DNA of 21,670 nt from Pavlovales sp. CCMP2436 (Eukaryota > Haptophyta > Pavlovophyceae > Pavlovales): positions 15,182-36,851 of the forward strand of contig MU632008.1 in NCBI GenBank assembly GCA_026770615.1, read 5' to 3'. A model generated the notes under the pieces. That model did no database searches. It was not told where the DNA came from and saw only the letters and a list, made by a program, of their open reading frames with translations. A program made the position numbers and the translations under genes. Of this stretch, positions 1 through 8,733 are shown piece after piece. Each line of letters starts with the position of its first letter. The first letter of the stretch is position 1.

Positions 1-834
1 CCCCCTACGGATGTAACGTATAAATAGAGCTCTCAAACCCCTACTCGGCACAACACCGATGACGCCCAGCCCCATCAGAAACCAGACATGAGTTATTAAG
101 CGTATGTTAACCCCCCCACTCCCCCCCGTAACCCCCCTGGATGTAACGTCAGCAGGTAACGCACCCGTGCGCGACGTTACGACGGCGACGCTCGCCGGCC
201 CTATCGCCTGAACCCCAGCGCCGCCGGGAACGCGCCTCCAGAACATCAGCCTATATCAGGGGGAAGGGGGGGGTTGCTCAACTAGTGGTACCAGGGGCTG
301 GTGGATACCCGCCTTTGCGAGCAAATTGCCGCCCGCCGCGCTCACGCTCGTGGCAAGGGCAGTAGGCGGTGGGGAGCGCAGCGCTGGCGGCGGCCTGGCG
401 GGAAAATTCGATACGTGCCCGCACGCCCCGACCGCAAGGTCGCGCGCGCCGGACGACGCGAACGCCCCATCATAACGAGCATGCTTCGCAGGCCGCTTGA
501 AGGGCGTGTGCGCGGACGACGCGCAGGTGCGGTAGGGGACGGCCTTCGCGAGTGCGGACGGACGGAAGGGCGTGTGCGCGGACGCCACGCACCATCCGCG
601 CGAGCATTTGTACTCGCCGCGAGCGAGGTGGGCCGGGCGGTCCCAGCCCCTTGCACAGATTATCCGTACGCTTCACGCCTACAGGCCTGAGCCACAAACG
701 GGGGAGGTCCACGTACTGTGTGAGAGCGTCCATCAATCCAGTTCGCATCGCTTACTTTCCGTAACTAAGAAACGGTTTTCTTAGGGGGGGGGGTTCTCAC
801 CTCGAGCTCCGCAGTTGAAACGCCCTCGGCAGAA
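1..834. other. GC-rich non-genic region with short duplications
   Basis: No gene can be supported here. Open frames exist on both strands between about 256 and 764, but they overlap each other, lack recognisable domains and follow from high GC content. Visible structure: GGATGTAACGT occurs at 9-19 and 139-149, a TATA-like TATAAATA lies near 20, C-rich runs lie at 112-138, and a 20-bp motif (GAAGGGCGTGTGCGCGGACG) is repeated at 499-518 and 565-584. A G run lies at 785-794. Confidence 0.5.
499..584. repeat. 66-bp-spaced direct repeat
   Basis: The 20-bp block GAAGGGCGTGTGCGCGGACG occurs exactly at 499-518 and 565-584. The period is 66 bp, a multiple of three, so minus-strand frames also show a repeated short peptide. 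This is either a small tandem duplication or the trace of a decayed repetitive coding region. Confidence 0.6.
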
Positions 835-916
835 ATGCAGCTCGCACATGCCGCACCTGTAGCACATAGAAAAAAACAAATAATAACCGCAGCCTGTATC
901 TACCCCCCTGCTATAT

Positions 917-964
917 CCCACCGTGCGGTTCTTGTCCACGAATCGGCAAGAATCGCACGGTGGG
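917..964. repeat. 18-bp inverted repeat (stable hairpin)
   Basis: Arms 917-934 and 947-964 are complementary over 18 bp with a 12-nt loop. The only mismatch is G opposite T, which would be a G-U wobble in plus-strand RNA. The stem starts CCCACCGTGCGG. It lies in a region without a convincing gene and could be a small RNA hairpin, a transposon remnant or a chance palindrome. Confidence 0.75.
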
Positions 965-1165
965 GGCGCAATGTGGTCCCGGTCTACCCCACAGCCTCAG
1001 GAGGGTGGGCCTCGGGCAAGATATGGTGGGGTGTGGTTTCGGGGCATTGTTCCTCCTTCTTGCGCTTTGGCGCGCCTCTGCTGGCTGCTGGGGTGTGCGG
1101 GTTTGCTGAGCGTGCCACTAATATCTAACCCAACACATAGATGGGATTTCTAATTCAATTAAACT
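965..1165. other. Non-genic stretch
   Basis: Short plus-strand frames (835-1128 and 923-1153) pass through here, but they have no recognisable domain, overlap each other and include the hairpin at 917-964. I see no gene I can defend. Confidence 0.4.
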
Positions 1166-1225
1166 AGGGTTAAAACCCTGTCACATTGGGTTAAAGCCCT
1201 ATCACATAGGGTAACCCTATCATAT
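1166..1225. repeat. Three 21-bp telomere-like tandem units
   Basis: Units at 1166-1186, 1187-1207 and 1208-1225 follow the pattern WGGGTTAAARCCCTRTCACAT; the third is shortened. Each unit holds a small palindrome of GGGTTA facing TAACCC-like sequence. The motif recalls degenerate telomeric repeat in both orientations, but this is an interstitial array and not a chromosome end. Confidence 0.7.
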
Positions 1226-1373
1226 TTTAAGCCACCTCTGGCTCACTACCCAGCAGGGCAGCCGTCGTGCTCCGCAAAGGTGGACTGGACTTTTGGGAAT
1301 AGCTCCGGAGAAAAAGTTGATTGTGTAAAACAAGCCGCAGGCCCCTGGCCGGCAGGCCTCGAATTTTTTTTAT

Positions 1374-1457
1374 GGTCTATTTAAACCGTTTTAGGGTCTA
1401 AATAGTCCATATCCTATGTTGCGCGTGCACTACGCGCGGTCGGCCTACGGCCGACCG
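1374..1457. repeat. Cluster of three short palindromes 5' of the LTR element
   Basis: Three hairpin-forming sequences follow each other. About 1375-1412 pairs GGTCTATTTAAACC with GGTCTAAATAGTCC imperfectly. 1421-1437 pairs GCGCGT with ACGCGC. 1437-1457 is CGGTCGGCC-TAC-GGCCGACCG, a perfect 9-bp stem with a 3-nt loop. The retrotransposon target site lies 10 bp further on. Confidence 0.7.
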
Positions 1458-1466
1458 CCCAAAGAA

Positions 1467-1471
1467 TCAAG
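1467..1471. repeat. 5' target site duplication TCAAG
   Basis: TCAAG directly precedes the TGTTAG start of the 5' LTR and recurs at 8331-8335 right after the CTAACA end of the 3' LTR. A 5-bp duplication is usual for Ty1/copia integration and fixes the element's boundaries. Confidence 0.92.
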
Positions 1472-1904
1472 TGTTAGCATTCGTGTGCGCTCTTGAGCGT
1501 GGACGGATGTGTGTGAGTACTCGAGGGTACTCACAGGGGTTTTTATTGGATAGTTATCCTTTCCCCCATTGCAACAACACACTTCCGGTCGGCGGCATTC
1601 GTCGGCGGGGTTAAGAAGGCTCTTAACCCAACCATCGGAAGTAGAATCATGAGTCCAGGAAGAGTCCAGGATGAGAATGTTCCTAACTGTATAGGGCAGT
1701 TCCTAATACCTAGAGTTTTTAGGGACCACCCTATAACTTCGGTTACGTTTAAGGGACCGCTTCGTTCGTCGTTGCTTGTGCAAGATTGTGCAATAGATAA
1801 GTCATCTGCCGCGGAGCGCCTCGAGCTCGAGCCGCGCACCTGTACTCAGCAGATACCGTAATTGGCCTGCTGTGTGATGATGCCGGTAGAGGTATATTCT
1901 AACA
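1472..1904 (+). repeat. 5' LTR of the copia-type element
   Basis: 433 bp, starting TGTTAGCATT and ending TATTCTAACA, with 6-bp inverted tips. It contains a conserved stem-loop: outer arms ACTTCCG (1581) and CGGAAGT (1636) surround an inner 9-bp stem GGGTTAAGA/TCTTAACCC at 1608-1629. A further palindrome GAGTAC...GTACTC lies near 1516-1534. These palindromes persist in the 3' LTR, as expected of regulatory or RNA-structure elements. I could not place the U3/R/U5 limits. Confidence 0.93.
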
Positions 1905-3001
1905 TGTCGACATACCGGGGGGGGCTTAAGCTTAAGCCGCCTCCTGGGTTGACCTCCAACTCGGATCCTTTTAACCAAGTGGTGACGGAGATCATCACCA
2001 ACGACCAGCCGCAGCTCTTGCCGGCCAAGCTTGGCACGCCGATGGATGAGCAGCACCTGGTGCACCCGGGCATCCACGGGAGCGTGTGGACGTCACTGTT
2101 ACGCCGGATGGGTGACGCCGTGGGCGCGCTGATCTCGACCAAAATCAAGGGCGTCAAGATGACGTCCGCCGACAAGCTCGCCGGCACCAGCGGCGTCAAA
2201 ATGACGTCCGCCGACAAGCTCGTCGGCATCAGCGGCGTCAAGGTGACGCCCGCCGACAAGCTCGTCGGCATGAGCGGCGTCAAAATGACGCCCGCCGACA
2301 AGCTCGTCGGCATCAGCGGCGTCAAGGTGACGCCTGCCGACAAGCTCGTCGGCATCAGCGGCGTCAAGGTGACGCCTGCGGACGCGCTCGACGGCATCAG
2401 CGGCGTCAAGATGACGCCCGCCGACGCGCTCGACGGCAAAAAGCGGATCGGCATCAGCGGCGCCGACACGCCGCTCGTCATCGCGCACGGCAGTTGCAGC
2501 GCGACGGGCACCAGCGGCGTCGACACGCCGCTCGCCATCGCGCACAGCGCGATCGGCATCTGCGGCGACAGCATGTCGCCTACCATCGCGCACGGCAGTT
2601 GCAGCGCGACGGGCATCAGCGGCGCCGTCACGCCGCTCGCCAAGCCGCTGCATGATCCGCGCGTGCTGATGGTCGAGCCGCGAAAGCTGCTGGTCGAGCC
2701 GCTCGAGACGTTGGTCGAGCCGTGCGAGCTGCTGCTCGAGCCACCCAAGCTGCAGTTGCAGCTCGAGCCCGGAGAAATTGAAGAGGTGCTGTGCCCTCTG
2801 TCTACTCCTTTCAACACACTATCCGCAAACTATAAGAGCAAAATAGCCCTTCTAGTAGTCAGGGCGGGTGAGATGTGGGGAGAGGCAGAGGGGGTGACAC
2901 GGCAGGTAACATCTCTCCGCTACGCCCTGGTCCCCATTTCTCCAGTAGACCGACAAGTTCTTTCTGCTGGCAGAGGCGGACAGCCTGTTGGCTGCCTGTG
3001 A
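1904..3001 (+). pseudogene. Gag-like region, 5' part, with 42-bp repeats
   Basis: The first ATG after the LTR is at 1904, sharing its A with the last LTR base; the frame also runs back into the LTR to 1862. The product opens with a short non-repetitive leader, followed by seven tandem 14-residue units of the type GVKxTPADKLVGIS, degenerate serine/threonine-rich copies, then a run of LVEP/LLEP repeats and a helical segment. No capsid signature or CCHC zinc knuckle is visible, so the gag assignment rests on position. The frame ends at 3001, but coding character continues in the +1 frame from about 2958, pointing to a frameshift. Confidence 0.6.
2150..2437 (+). repeat. 42-bp tandem repeat array in gag-like ORF
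   Basis: About seven head-to-tail 42-bp units begin GGCGTCAARRTGACG and encode GVK(M/V)T(S/P)AD(K/A)L. Degenerate copies follow to about 2660, including a 41-bp block duplicated at 2479-2519 and 2584-2624. The units are directly adjacent without spacers. The 3n length keeps the frame open, and long shadow frames therefore appear on the minus strand. Confidence 0.9.
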
Positions 3002-3995
3002 TGCGGTGGTAGCTGCACGGGGGAGACGCGAGGAGAATAAGCCTTCATCCGAGGACTACAAGGTGGGCCCCGACTTGCTGACTTTGGGAGAGAAGAACAA
3101 GCCTTTCCTCGCCCTCAACAAGCCTACGTGCGAGGACATCGAGTCTTCTTGCTTCCTCAACAAGTCTTTGTGGGTTCAGAACAAGCCTTCGTTCCTTCCC
3201 AACAACCCTTTGGCTGAGACCAACGAGATGGGTTCCAAGGGAACTGCTGGGGCTAGATCACAGACAGTGGTGTACCTCGGAGTGGAGCCAACAGGAGACG
3301 CCTACTCGAGGGGAGTTGGGGCGTTTGACCTCGAAAGGTTTACTTTCAAAAACCAAGATTCAGACGACGGCAAGCCTACTGCACTGCAGACGCCGACCTA
3401 CAGCGTGTCGCTGCCGCCGCCTTCCCAGCTGACAGGCTTGCTGCCGCCACGCGCACCGAGGCCGTCGCTGCCGTCGCCTACCCAGCTGGGAGGCTTGCCG
3501 CAGCCACGCGTACCGAGGCCGCAGCCGCCACCCCAGCTGGGGAGCGCGCCGATAGGCAGCGCACCGCGACCGCAACTGGCGGACGAAGGTGTGCCAGAGC
3601 TGGATGCGAACTCCGACTCTGACAGCGACGCGGGGGAGCCGCTCACGTCCATGCAGGTGGACAGCTTGCTGGGACTGCTTGACTCTCACCGCCGCAACTT
3701 CCAATGCACCCAGGTCGCAAAGCCAAGTGCATGGTTCGATAGCAAGATCAAGGCTGGTGGTCTCAAGCCAGACCGTGTGGGTCTTCTGCTCGACCCGCGC
3801 GTCAGCCTCAACGCAAGAGTGGCCAAGAAGCTGGGACAGCTTCTCGCGAAGACACTGCGCTACATCCAGATCGTACGCGACGAGGAGAATGACCCCACAC
3901 GAGCGCTTCTGCAATCGTTCTACTCGGGAAGTGGGTCGGGGACAAGCACAGCGCAGCAGTTCTGCTTGACATGGGCTTTCCCGATGCGGACGTGA
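2958..3995 (+). pseudogene. Gag-like region, 3' part (frame-shifted)
   Basis: This frame takes over from the preceding one around 2958 (FFLLAEADSLLAACDAVV) and runs to a stop at 3995. It shows repeated NKP motifs (residues ~25-85), a proline-rich stretch at about 3410-3570 with recurrent PRxPRP and QLGG, an acidic patch (DANSDSDSDAGE) near 3605 and a helical lysine/leucine-rich C-terminal part. No zinc knuckle is seen. It overlaps the protease frame by 25 nt. The function as a nucleocapsid-like structural protein is inferred from position only. Confidence 0.5.
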
Positions 3996-4462
3996 TCACT
4001 ATCCGCCGGGTGTGCCACCCGCCCGAGCGGCGGATGCGCGCAATCTTCTCCTGGGAGGAGGAGCTGAGCAGCGACTCGGACGAGGACACCAACAAGTTCA
4101 CCGGTTCGCGCCGCAAGATCAACTTAAGGACGGGACTCGAAAAGGCGCGCAGGGCAGACGCCGAGTTAGGCGACGCCCGCGACGCGCACTTCGAGTCGAG
4201 GCACGTATCGGAGCTCGACTGGCGCTACCGGCGATTCAGCTACCCTGACAGCACGGACGCACACGACCGTGCGTCGACGCAGCACGAGGCACGCCGCGTG
4301 GACGGTGACAGTTTCACCGTACCCACACACGCTGTGTTCGACTCCGGTGCCACACTGAGCATGGCATCGAGAGAGCTGCTCCACTCCAGGAAAAAGATGA
4401 AGGGCCGCGTCCGCTGGGGCGATGGTCGCATCCTGGAGATTAAGGAGAAAGGCATGCTCTGA
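3971..4462 (+). pseudogene. Retropepsin-type aspartic protease domain
   Basis: The motif VFDSGATLSMAS near 4336-4371 is the D-S/T-G active-site loop of retroviral-type aspartic proteases, which cleave the polyprotein and work as dimers. It is preceded by an acidic linker (EEELSSDSDEDTNK). The frame is interrupted by TGA at 4460-4462 and continues directly in the same frame. CGA to TGA would explain the stop. The position upstream of integrase fits copia elements. Confidence 0.8.
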
Positions 4463-4882
4463 ATGGACCTGAAGTGCGCGCGCACAGGCGTCACGCAGGC
4501 TGTGCGCATGCTCTGCTGGGCAGCTCCGAGCATGGAGATGCCCCTCCTTGCCGTGCAAGCTTTCACGGCCGAGGGCATCCCAGTCGCTTTCAAGCCGACG
4601 GGGGCGACAGTGGACTTCTCCAAGCAGGGAGGAGTAGTGATGGGCCTGGACGAGCAGTCAATGACACAGGCCACCATCCACATGCCGGGAGACCAGCTCC
4701 CGCCACGACACTACCCCGTGCCCATAAGACAGTCCTCCTCAACTGGGAAGGGATACGCCGCCTACACCACCACTGCCAAGCCGCAGGGGGGGCACGGCGG
4801 AGGAGGCTTCGGTGGCGGCGCTACCACCCGAGGCCGTGGCTTCGCCAGAGGCACCACGGGCAGAGGCAACCAGGGAGGCTAA
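4463..4882 (+). pseudogene. Protease C-terminus and Gly/Arg-rich linker
   Basis: Same frame as the protease after the TGA. The segment PLLAVQAFTAEGIPVAF resembles the copia region after the protease where nLLSVsqL...G..V.F is conserved, just before the integrase zinc finger. A glycine/arginine-rich tail with GGGGFGGG and RGRG follows, then a TAA at 4880. The HHCC integrase finger expected next (HxRLGH...CxxC) is absent, so a deletion and a change to frame 0 around 4812-4882 are likely. Confidence 0.6.
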
Positions 4883-6344
4883 CAAGCAGTTGCTTCAGCG
4901 CTCGCTTTTGAGCGGATCTGTCCTGGACATGGACAGCAGACAGCCACGACAGGCTGCTCTCAGCACTCTGACTGACGCGCGCATGCGAAAGTCAATCTTC
5001 TCCGTACCTATGCCTAGGGCGGAACTACCGGGTCAGATAACTCATTTAGATATCTTAACGATATCAAAAGTGAACCTGCCCGTCGGCACCGATGAGAATT
5101 CCCTCGGGATGTGATATGGACTCGTCTGTCTTGACGATGCTTCAAACCGGGGTTGGATTTACTTCGGAAAACATACGAGGGGAATTGCATGTCTGCTACG
5201 ACTGTGGTTCCTGGAGCTCGACACCCGCGCTAACTTGGGCGCACACCTCCTTTTCGGCCCGGATTTTGAGCAACGGAGAATTCATACGGATGGAGGCACG
5301 AACCTCAACTCGAAGGACACTGATGATCTCTTGACTGAGTTCGGATTGTCAGCGAATGTGACCTCAGTGCACGACACGCCGGAATCCAACGGCAAGGTCG
5401 AGCGCTACGTCGGGACCCTCTCGGCAGATACGAGAGCAATCCTGGCCATGTCCAAGGTGCAAAACAGGCACTGGCACTGGGCGATGCGACATGCCTGCGT
5501 CGCTCGCAACATGCTCGCATCACAACAGATCGTACGAGACAACGTCCGCATCTGGGTCTCGTCGCATGAGATTTTCTTCGGCAGACGACCGACAGCTAAA
5601 CACCTAGCCGTATTCGGAGCTCCTTGCAGGATGCTTCTCATCGGCACGGCCCGAAAGAAGAGCGGCAAGCTCGGCCTCCCGATGGAACGGGGAGTCATTC
5701 TGGGCTACGGAGGGGATGGCGTGCAATTTGGAAATTCCATGCGCTTGATCCTTGGGTACATCGTTCTCTTAGCAGACGGCACGGTGAACTTCTCTCGGCA
5801 CGTACAGATCGACGAGAGAGAGCTGATCCACACTCCTTGGAGGGTGGACATCGACTCGTTCGAGGGGATCTCGAGCGAGAAGAGGAGCGACCAAGCTCCC
5901 ATCCCGCACGACTCCAACAAGCAGGTCAGAACGACCACCGGCAAGCCTGTGACAGCCACCGACAAAGGCTCCGCCCCCGTTGACGGAGCAATCCTCTACT
6001 CGGATGACGATTCGAGCACGAGTGGTAAGGACACGGAGGAGGAACTGGACCGTCGTGATGGCCTTACAAGCGTGCGAGCAAGAATGTTGGAGAGAGAGAA
6101 GGAGACGGGCCTCGTCGAGGCGAACCCGATCCAAGCTCTGCCCAAGGGGCACGACCCGCTGAGGCGGGACAGGGCTTCGAGGAGCAAGGCCAAGACCACT
6201 GAGCTGGCGTCTGCCCGAGCGGCAATAGGCATCACGCACAAGGGGGTCCCGGTCACCCTCCCGCGCAACTTCCGCCAGGCGAAAGCATCGCCCAACGCAG
6301 ACAAGTGGCGTGAGACGATGGAGTCCAACCTGGTAGCGCATTGA
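4812..6344 (+). pseudogene. Integrase core (rve-type DDE)
   Basis: One frame with a single TGA at 5112-5114. Catalytic residues can be placed: first Asp in ITHLDI (5049), second Asp in HTDGGTNL (5289) and Glu in SNGKVERY (5400), with about 36 residues between the last two. Between them lies LVCLDDASNRGWIYF, typical of the copia core. Downstream come WAMRHACVARN, FGRRPTAKHLAVFG and GVILGYGGDG, the conserved post-core blocks, then an acidic linker. The TGA probably replaces an Arg (CGA). The frame closes at TGA 6342-6344 but continues in phase into the RT. Confidence 0.88.
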
Positions 6345-6596
6345 GACCTCAACACATTCAACGAAAAGGTGGTGAAGGCTGGTACCAGAGTACTGCCGTC
6401 ACACTGGGTCTACGAGGCCAAGTCGGACAAGACGGACGAGATCACCCGTTGGAAGGCGTGCATGGTGGTGATGGGCAACTACCAGCGTGAGGGAATTGAC
6501 TACACCAAGGTGTTCTCTCCCACCATCAGGAGCGAGCAAGTTCGTCTTCTCCTGGCGATTGATGCCAATATGGACGGCAAGCGCCAACCCAACTGA
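6345..6596 (+). pseudogene. Reverse transcriptase, N-terminal part (RVT_2 type)
   Basis: In phase with the integrase after the TGA at 6342. It holds SHWVYEAKSD, RWKACMVVMGNYQREGID and YTKVFSPTIRSEQVRLLLA, which match the copia RVT_2 opening blocks (rWVfk.K, KARLVakGf.Q..GidY..tFsPv). The frame runs out at TGA 6594. The next RT block is one frame over, so a small indel lies near 6590. Confidence 0.88.
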
Positions 6597-6766
6597 AGCA
6601 CGCCGAGGTCAAGATCATCTGGAAGGGAGATGTCTTAGACGCCTACCTGACGTCCAACCTTGAGGAGGGAGACCGCCCTCTGTTCGCCCTACCAGCTGGC
6701 TATGTGGCGCAGACGACGGCCCCGCCGGGGTACATCGTCGTTACTGAGGTTTCAAAGCACAGATGA
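6593..6766 (+). pseudogene. Reverse transcriptase, middle part (first catalytic Asp)
   Basis: The frame starting near 6593 gives WKGDVLDAYLTSNLEEG followed by LFALPAGYV. This corresponds to the copia block DVkTAFLnG.L.e.iym.qP.G, whose first Asp is a metal ligand of the polymerase. It ends at TGA 6764-6766 as the frame shifts again into LKQSGREW. Confidence 0.8.
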
Positions 6767-7167
6767 GTCTCAAACAGTCGGGCCGCGAATGGTTACGACA
6801 CCATCAAGCATGCTTGCTTGACCGTGGATTCGTGCCCTGTGAGGACGCACCGTGTATCTTCATCAAGATTGCACCGTGTGGAGGCATGATCATCGCCGGC
6901 AACTTCGTAGACGACCTACTTTTGCTCAACCTGACTGGCAACCCGAAGGCAATCGACGAGCTCGCGGCAGACCTCGCGAAGCACTACACCCTGAAGGTGC
7001 AGGACGAGCTTGGGAAGTTCCTGGGCGCACAATTCGAGTACACCCCCAGAGGGATGTACATGCACCTAGAGATTTATTTCAGGGGGATTCTCGACAGATT
7101 CTGCATGGCCGAGAGCAAGCCGGCCCGGACGCCGGAGGCCGAGAGGGACAACTTCGCCCGAGCCTGA
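6763..7167 (+). pseudogene. Reverse transcriptase, YxDD-containing part
   Basis: Begins SLKQSGREW (the copia block YGLKQSgR.W, with YG lost at the frame break) and includes NFVDDLLLL at about 6901-6927, the YVDD catalytic motif with Phe in place of Tyr. LGKFLGAQF (the Lg.FLG.e block) follows near 7010. The frame is lost at about 7155-7167, one nucleotide from the RNase H frame. Confidence 0.88.
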
Positions 7168-7174
7168 TGAGCAG

Positions 7175-7888
7175 TTGCTCAACAAGAAAGACCTGAAGAC
7201 GTACCAGGAGATCACAGGCGCGATCATGCTCGCCATGACGACCTACCGACCCGACCTGGCGCACGCCACCAACTCGCTGGCAAGGCGAATGAGCACACCA
7301 AGGGTGTGCGATATGCTCAGCGCCAAGCGGGTGCTGAGGTACCTGAAGGGCACCCTATGCCTAGGACTGCTCTTTCGCTGCGAATCGGACAGTGTACATT
7401 CCGGCCTCTCGGCGTTTGCTGACGCCGACTGGGCCAACGACAGAGTGGAGCGGCGCTCCACGACCGGGTACATAGTTATGTACAACGACACGCCCATCGC
7501 GTGGCACTTAAGCCTGCAGTCGGTCATTGCACTCTCGACTTGCGAGTCCGAGTACATCGCCCTTAGCGAGTGCTGCCGCGAGCTGGCTTATCTTCGAGGG
7601 CTGGCGTCTTTCCTCCATCAGCCGGAGACAGGCCCCACCACCATCTACGAGGATAACCAGGGCACGATCGACTCGGTCAAGAACCCGGTCCACCACAAAC
7701 GATCAAAGCACATCGATGTGAAGTTTCACTACATCCGTGTGGCGCACGAGAATGGCTTGATCAAAGTCATAAAGGTCCACACCGATCTCAACCGCGCTGA
7801 CATCATGACCAAGGCGACCACGGCGACGATTTTCCATCGGCACGTCGACGTCATCATGCACCATGTGGCTGCAGTCCCTACGCCGTGA
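7175..7888 (+). pseudogene. RNase H domain of the copia polyprotein
   Basis: Begins with the RT-RNase H connector (YQEITGAIM, TYRPDLAHA, LRYLKGT), then RNase H blocks ADADWAND (Asp), STCESEYIALSE (Glu), EDNQGTID (Asp), and HIDVKFHYIR with the closing DIMTKA. The four acidic metal ligands are present. The stop at 7886-7888 lies 11 nt before the 3' LTR, as in intact copia elements, so the 3' end of pol is the best-preserved part. Confidence 0.92.
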
Positions 7889-7890
7889 GT

Positions 7891-7899
7891 CGCGGGGGG
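7891..7899 (+). promoter_or_regulatory. Polypurine tract next to 3' LTR
   Basis: The sequence CGCGGGGGG lies immediately before the TGTTAG start of the 3' LTR. In LTR retroelements a purine run at this place primes plus-strand DNA synthesis. Placement is exact; function is inferred. Confidence 0.75.
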
Positions 7900-8330
7900 T
7901 GTTAGCATTCGTGTGCGCTCTTGAGCGTGAACGGATGTGTGTGTGTACTCGAGGGTACTCACAGGGGTTTTTATTGGATAGTTATCCTTTCCCCCATTGC
8001 AACAACACACTTCCGGTCGGCGGCATTCGTCGACGGGGTTAAGAAGGCTCTTAACCCAACCATCGGAAGTAGACTCATAGAGTCCAGGAAGAGTCTAGGA
8101 TGAGAATGTTCCTAACCGTATAGGGCGGTTCCTAATACCTATAATTTTTATGGACCACCCTATAAATTCGGTTACGTTTAAGGGACCGCTTCGTTCGTCG
8201 TTGCTTGTGCAAGATTGTGCAATAAATAAGTCATCTGCCGCGGGGCGCCTCGAGCTCGAGCCGCGCACCTATACTCAGCAAATACCGTAACTGGCCTGCT
8301 GTGTGATGCCGATAGAGGTATATTCTAACA
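7900..8330 (+). repeat. 3' LTR of the copia-type element
   Basis: 431 bp, matching the 5' LTR at about 96%. Differences are about 17 substitutions (12 transitions), a 1-bp insertion near 8078 and a 3-bp deletion near 8309 (GATGATGCC versus GATGCC). It ends TATTCTAACA and is followed by TCAAG. Both stem-loops seen in the 5' LTR are kept. Confidence 0.93.
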
Positions 8331-8335
8331 TCAAG
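8331..8335. repeat. 3' target site duplication TCAAG
   Basis: Exact copy of 1467-1471, completing the pair that flanks the retrotransposon. Confidence 0.92.
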
Positions 8336-8405
8336 TAATCAAGTTTGGAATAAAGTCCACTTTAGTACTATATAGCAAGCGCTCAGACCAGCACAACATT
8401 CAGAA

Positions 8406-8434
8406 CAGTCAGACGCCAGCTTGAATCCCTATCA
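8406..8434 (+). repeat. Dispersed repeat arm (CAGACGCCAGCTTGAA family)
   Basis: CAGACGCCAGCTTGAA followed by TCCCTATCA. The same sequence occurs at 17067-17095 and, inverted, at 17115-17134. Here it is a lone arm without its partner, so it is probably a broken copy of the hairpin element seen at 17065-17147. Confidence 0.7.
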
Positions 8435-8502
8435 TAAATATAGCAAGTCTAGTCCACCCTTGGACTGCTCCGCTTATGTAAGTGGCAAGTCTTTAGTACT
8501 CT

Positions 8503-8566
8503 ATGTAACATTATCAGGGGGGACCTCTGATTACATTATCAGAGGGGACCTCTGATAATGTTACAT
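8503..8566. repeat. Fold-back palindrome (nested inverted repeats)
   Basis: Perfect 15-bp outer arms ATGTAACATTATCAG at 8503-8517 and 8552-8566, and a second inner stem CCTCTGA/TCAGAGG at 8524-8530 and 8539-8545 with an 8-nt loop. The block GGACCTCTGAT occurs twice. The structure resembles a tiny fold-back or MITE-like element; I see no clear target duplication. Confidence 0.75.
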
Positions 8567-8684
8567 GTAGAATTGGCTACCAGTCGAGCACACACGCAGT
8601 GTAGCCATCTTCGTCAAGGCTGATTGCTGCGCAGGAGGGCTGAGCGCCCCCTCCCACTGCAGATATCATGAAAGTCACCTCCCT

Positions 8685-8713
8685 CAACGCATAGGGCGTT
8701 TGCGGATGCGTTG
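8685..8713. repeat. 8-bp stem-loop
   Basis: CAACGCAT (8685-8692) pairs with ATGCGTTG (8706-8713) around a 13-nt loop; CCCT/AGGG extends it outside with a bulge. No neighbouring gene gives it a role. Confidence 0.5.
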
Positions 8714-8733
8714 AAGGGTCATTCTAACTAACT

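Larger units (their letters stand above)
1472..8330 (+). mobile_element. Ty1/copia-type LTR retrotransposon (complete, inactivated)
   Basis: The element spans 6859 bp between perfect TCAAG duplications and has LTRs of 433 and 431 bp with TGTTAG...CTAACA ends. Domain order is gag-like, protease (DSGAT), integrase (D, D, E), reverse transcriptase (FVDDL) and RNase H, which is the copia order; gypsy elements place integrase last. The LTRs differ by about 17 substitutions and two indels, roughly 96% identity, so the insertion is not recent. The pol frame carries TGA codons at 4460, 5112 and 6342 and frameshifts near 2950, 4812-4882, 6593, 6763 and 7167, so no full polyprotein can be made. No other gene lies inside. 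Confidence 0.95.

Noticed and set aside
256..690. Coding gene in overlapping GC-rich frames
   Set aside because: Frames on both strands are equally open, the peptides are Arg/Ala/Pro-rich without domain character, and no splice or start context favours any of them.
2150..2437. CRISPR-like array
   Set aside because: The 42-bp units are directly adjacent with no unique spacers and encode a regular peptide repeat in a eukaryotic retroelement.
1846..2817. Long minus-strand frame (323 codons) opposite the gag repeats
   Set aside because: It is the mirror of the 42-bp repeat array, whose 3n period keeps several frames open; the peptide is pure low-complexity repetition and runs against the element's transcription.
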